The notes below the pieces were generated by a model. That model did not search any database and was not told the DNA's origin. It worked only from the letters and a program-made list of their open reading frames with translations. 64,000 nucleotides of DNA, taken from NCBI RefSeq assembly GCF_030056655.1, contig NZ_JASHIE010000010.1, forward strand, positions 124,001 to 188,000. The letters are read 5' to 3'. Origin of the DNA: Flectobacillus rivi (GTDB lineage Bacteria > Bacteroidota > Bacteroidia > Cytophagales > Spirosomataceae). Positions 62,871 to 64,000 of this stretch are shown here, in pieces (positions within the stretch are counted from its first letter, which is position 1; each line of letters starts with the position of its first letter). The translations under genes and the position numbers were made by a program.

Positions 62871-63659
62871 ATGAATTTAGATTTAAGACATAAAAATGCC
62901 ATCGTATGCGGAAGTACACAAGGCTTAGGCAAAGCGTCGGCAATAGAGTTAGCATTATTGGGTGCCAATGTAACGCTCGTAGCACGTAACGAAGCTTCTT
63001 TACAAAAAACACTTATTGATTTAGATACTAGCCAAGGACAACAGCATCATTATTTTGTAGCTGATTTTTCTAATCCTGAGCAAGTAAAAGTAGGAATACA
63101 ACAGCTCCTAGACAAGTTTCCAGAGGTACATATTCTCGTCAATAACACTGGAGGACCTAAGGGTGGTCCTATTTTAGAGGCGACCATTGAGGAGTTTACT
63201 CAAACGTATTCCAATCATCTGGTTTGTAATCATATCCTCGTACAAGCATGCGTACCTGCGATGAAAAAAGCAGGATTCGGGAGAATCGTCAATATTATTT
63301 CTACCTCTGTCAAACAACCCATCAGTGGACTTGGAGTATCAAATACTACAAGAGGAGCTGTAGCATCATGGGCAAAAACTTTAGCAGGTGAGTTAGCCCC
63401 CTTTGGCATTACTGTCAATAATGTATTGCCTGGCTCAACCAAAACGGCTAGATTAGACTCGCTGATAGAATCGAGAATGAATCTTACAGGAGCACCTAGA
63501 GAAGAAGTAGAAAAGATTTTGCAGGTAGATATACCAGCCAAAAGGTTTGGCGAACCAGAAGAGTTTGGCGCTGCTGTGGCATTTCTATGTTCACCAGCAG
63601 CTTCTTATATTACAGGGGTAAGTTTACCTGTAGATGGTGGAAAAATCTTAGGACTATAA
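62871..63659 (+). CDS. Atypical SDR oxidoreductase lacking the Tyr-Lys motif
   Basis: The 262-residue Rossmann protein has GSTQGLGKASAIELAL near residue 14 (a GSxxGxG variant of the cofactor loop), LVNNTGGPKGG, and the C-terminal SPAASYITGVSLPVDGGK. In classical SDRs Ser-Tyr-x-x-x-Lys is catalytic. Here the Ser region is IISTSVKQ, but the YxxxK positions read Ser157 and Arg161 (SNTTR). It may reduce a substrate by another mechanism or have a non-enzymatic role. The gene is monocistronic and is followed at once by a family B repeat. Confidence 0.85.
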   Translation: MNLDLRHKNAIVCGSTQGLGKASAIELALLGANVTLVARNEASLQKTLIDLDTSQGQQHHYFVADFSNPEQVKVGIQQLLDKFPEVHILVNNTGGPKGGPILEATIEEFTQTYSNHLVCNHILVQACVPAMKKAGFGRIVNIISTSVKQPISGLGVSNTTRGAVASWAKTLAGELAPFGITVNNVLPGSTKTARLDSLIESRMNLTGAPREEVEKILQVDIPAKRFGEPEEFGAAVAFLCSPAASYITGVSLPVDGGKILGL

Positions 63660-63666
63660 CCTTAAA

Positions 63667-63875
63667 GAGTGCTGAGTTTTGAATTTTGAGTGCGGAGTTA
63701 TAAAACCATATATTGGGGATTTCGGATGTTGGATTTCGGAAGTGTAAATTTCTATATTTTGTAAAAAATAAAGGTATTTTTCTTTATTTCCGAAATCAGA
63801 AATCCCAAATCTGCCATAGCTTGAAATCCTTCGAGCAGTCCCAACTCCACACTCAAAATTCAAAACTCAACACTA
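63667..63875 (+). repeat. MITE-like repeat, family B copy 2
   Basis: The element has 33-bp terminal inverted repeats (63667-63699 with 63843-63875) that match at 30 of 33 positions, starting GAGTGCTGAGTTTTGAATT. Inside lie a second pair of inverted arms (GGATTTCGGATGTTGGATTT and AAATCAGAAATCCC) around a TTTTGTAAAA centre. It sits 7 bp after the SDR stop codon and touches the stop codon of the next minus-strand gene. A related copy is at 57995-58232. It encodes no protein; the ORFs drawn through it on both strands are spurious. Confidence 0.85.
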
Positions 63876-63876
63876 A

Positions 63877-63999
63877 TCAGTGCCACTTCTGGTTTATTTT
63901 GCCAACGTATTTCCCTAGTTGATTCTGAAAAAGGACGTCTTGTAATTCTGCTCCAACGTTAGGGTACATTTCTAATTGGTTGATCTCAGAAAGAGGAAT
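63877..63999 (-). CDS. C-terminal end of an unidentified gene, cut by window edge
   Basis: On the minus strand a reading frame is open from the window edge to a TGA at 63879-63877. It gives 40 residues ending GAELQDVLFQNQLGKYVGK INQKWH. It looks coding (balanced composition, ends at the edge of the repeat), but the fragment is too short to identify. Confidence 0.55.
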   Translation of the reverse strand: MPLSEINQLEMYPNVGAELQDVLFQNQLGKYVGKINQKWH

Positions 64000-64000
64000 C

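Noticed and set aside
63654..63922. Overlapping ORFs on both strands (63654-63863 minus, 63713-63922 plus)
   Set aside because: Both read through the MITE-like repeat; the inverted-repeat structure explains the open frames.

Overview
The window is AT-rich bacterial chromosome from a Bacteroidota member, most likely order Cytophagales (Spirosomaceae-like, e.g. near Flectobacillus or Arcicella). The order-level call rests on the type IX secretion/gliding genes (porP/sprF-like, gldK-gldL-gldM-gldN, sprE/porW), a SusC/SusD pair, the block DUF177-rpmF-plsX-fabH-efp-accB-accC, and many promoters of the Bacteroidota type (TAnnTTTG, sometimes with TTG 19-24 bp upstream). The genus is an inference. 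I saw no tRNA or rRNA gene, CRISPR array, insertion-sequence transposase or prophage.

Layout. 1-7.1 kb: 3' part of hemD, a PorP/SprF-like protein, then gldK, gldL, gldM and gldN, which build the type IX secretion core and its proton-driven motor. 7.1-8.9 kb: uvrC on the minus strand. 9-22.2 kb: a sugar locus with xylA (xylose isomerase), an uncharacterised outer-membrane protein, a GntR/AraR-type regulator, susC, susD and a large FG-GAP/ASPIC lipoprotein. The same 16-bp sequence lies in front of both xylA and susC and is the likely operator of the regulator. 22.2-31.8 kb: PBP1A and a PAP2 phosphatase, then the DUF177-L32-PlsX-FabH-EF-P-AccBC block (ribosome and fatty-acid synthesis). 31.8-40 kb: an orphan LytTR response regulator with a structured leader, a DUF423 protein, an uncharacterised protein with kinase-fold motifs, an MFS transporter, and rodA with mrdA (cell elongation). 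40-49 kb: atpZ, sprE/porW, a GT39-type glycosyltransferase, metX, a small unknown protein downstream of a SAM-I riboswitch, and an MG-domain/TonB-plug protein. 49.2-52.5 kb: an AtpI-like protein and atpB-atpE-atpF-atpH. The operon then ends at a terminator without atpA or atpG and is followed by a short DnaG-like primase. 53.8-64 kb: an AsmA-like protein, gmhA, the lemA-tpm-tpm group, a methyltransferase with a DASH cryptochrome, an atypical SDR and the tail of one more gene.

Two themes cut across the window. First, strong terminator-like hairpins sit inside several gene groups (gldK|gldL, susD|lipoprotein, atpE|atpF, lemA|tpm), where leaky termination could set different expression levels. 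Second, at least two families of palindromic, MITE-like intergenic repeats occupy gene ends (33.5-33.85 and 57.05-57.27 kb; 58.0-58.2 and 63.67-63.88 kb). They generate several spurious ORFs. I found no clear new defence or mobile system. The best leads are the riboswitch-controlled small protein with metX, the shared xylA/susC operator, the stacked leader hairpins of the LytTR gene, the kinase-like protein and the palindromic repeats.
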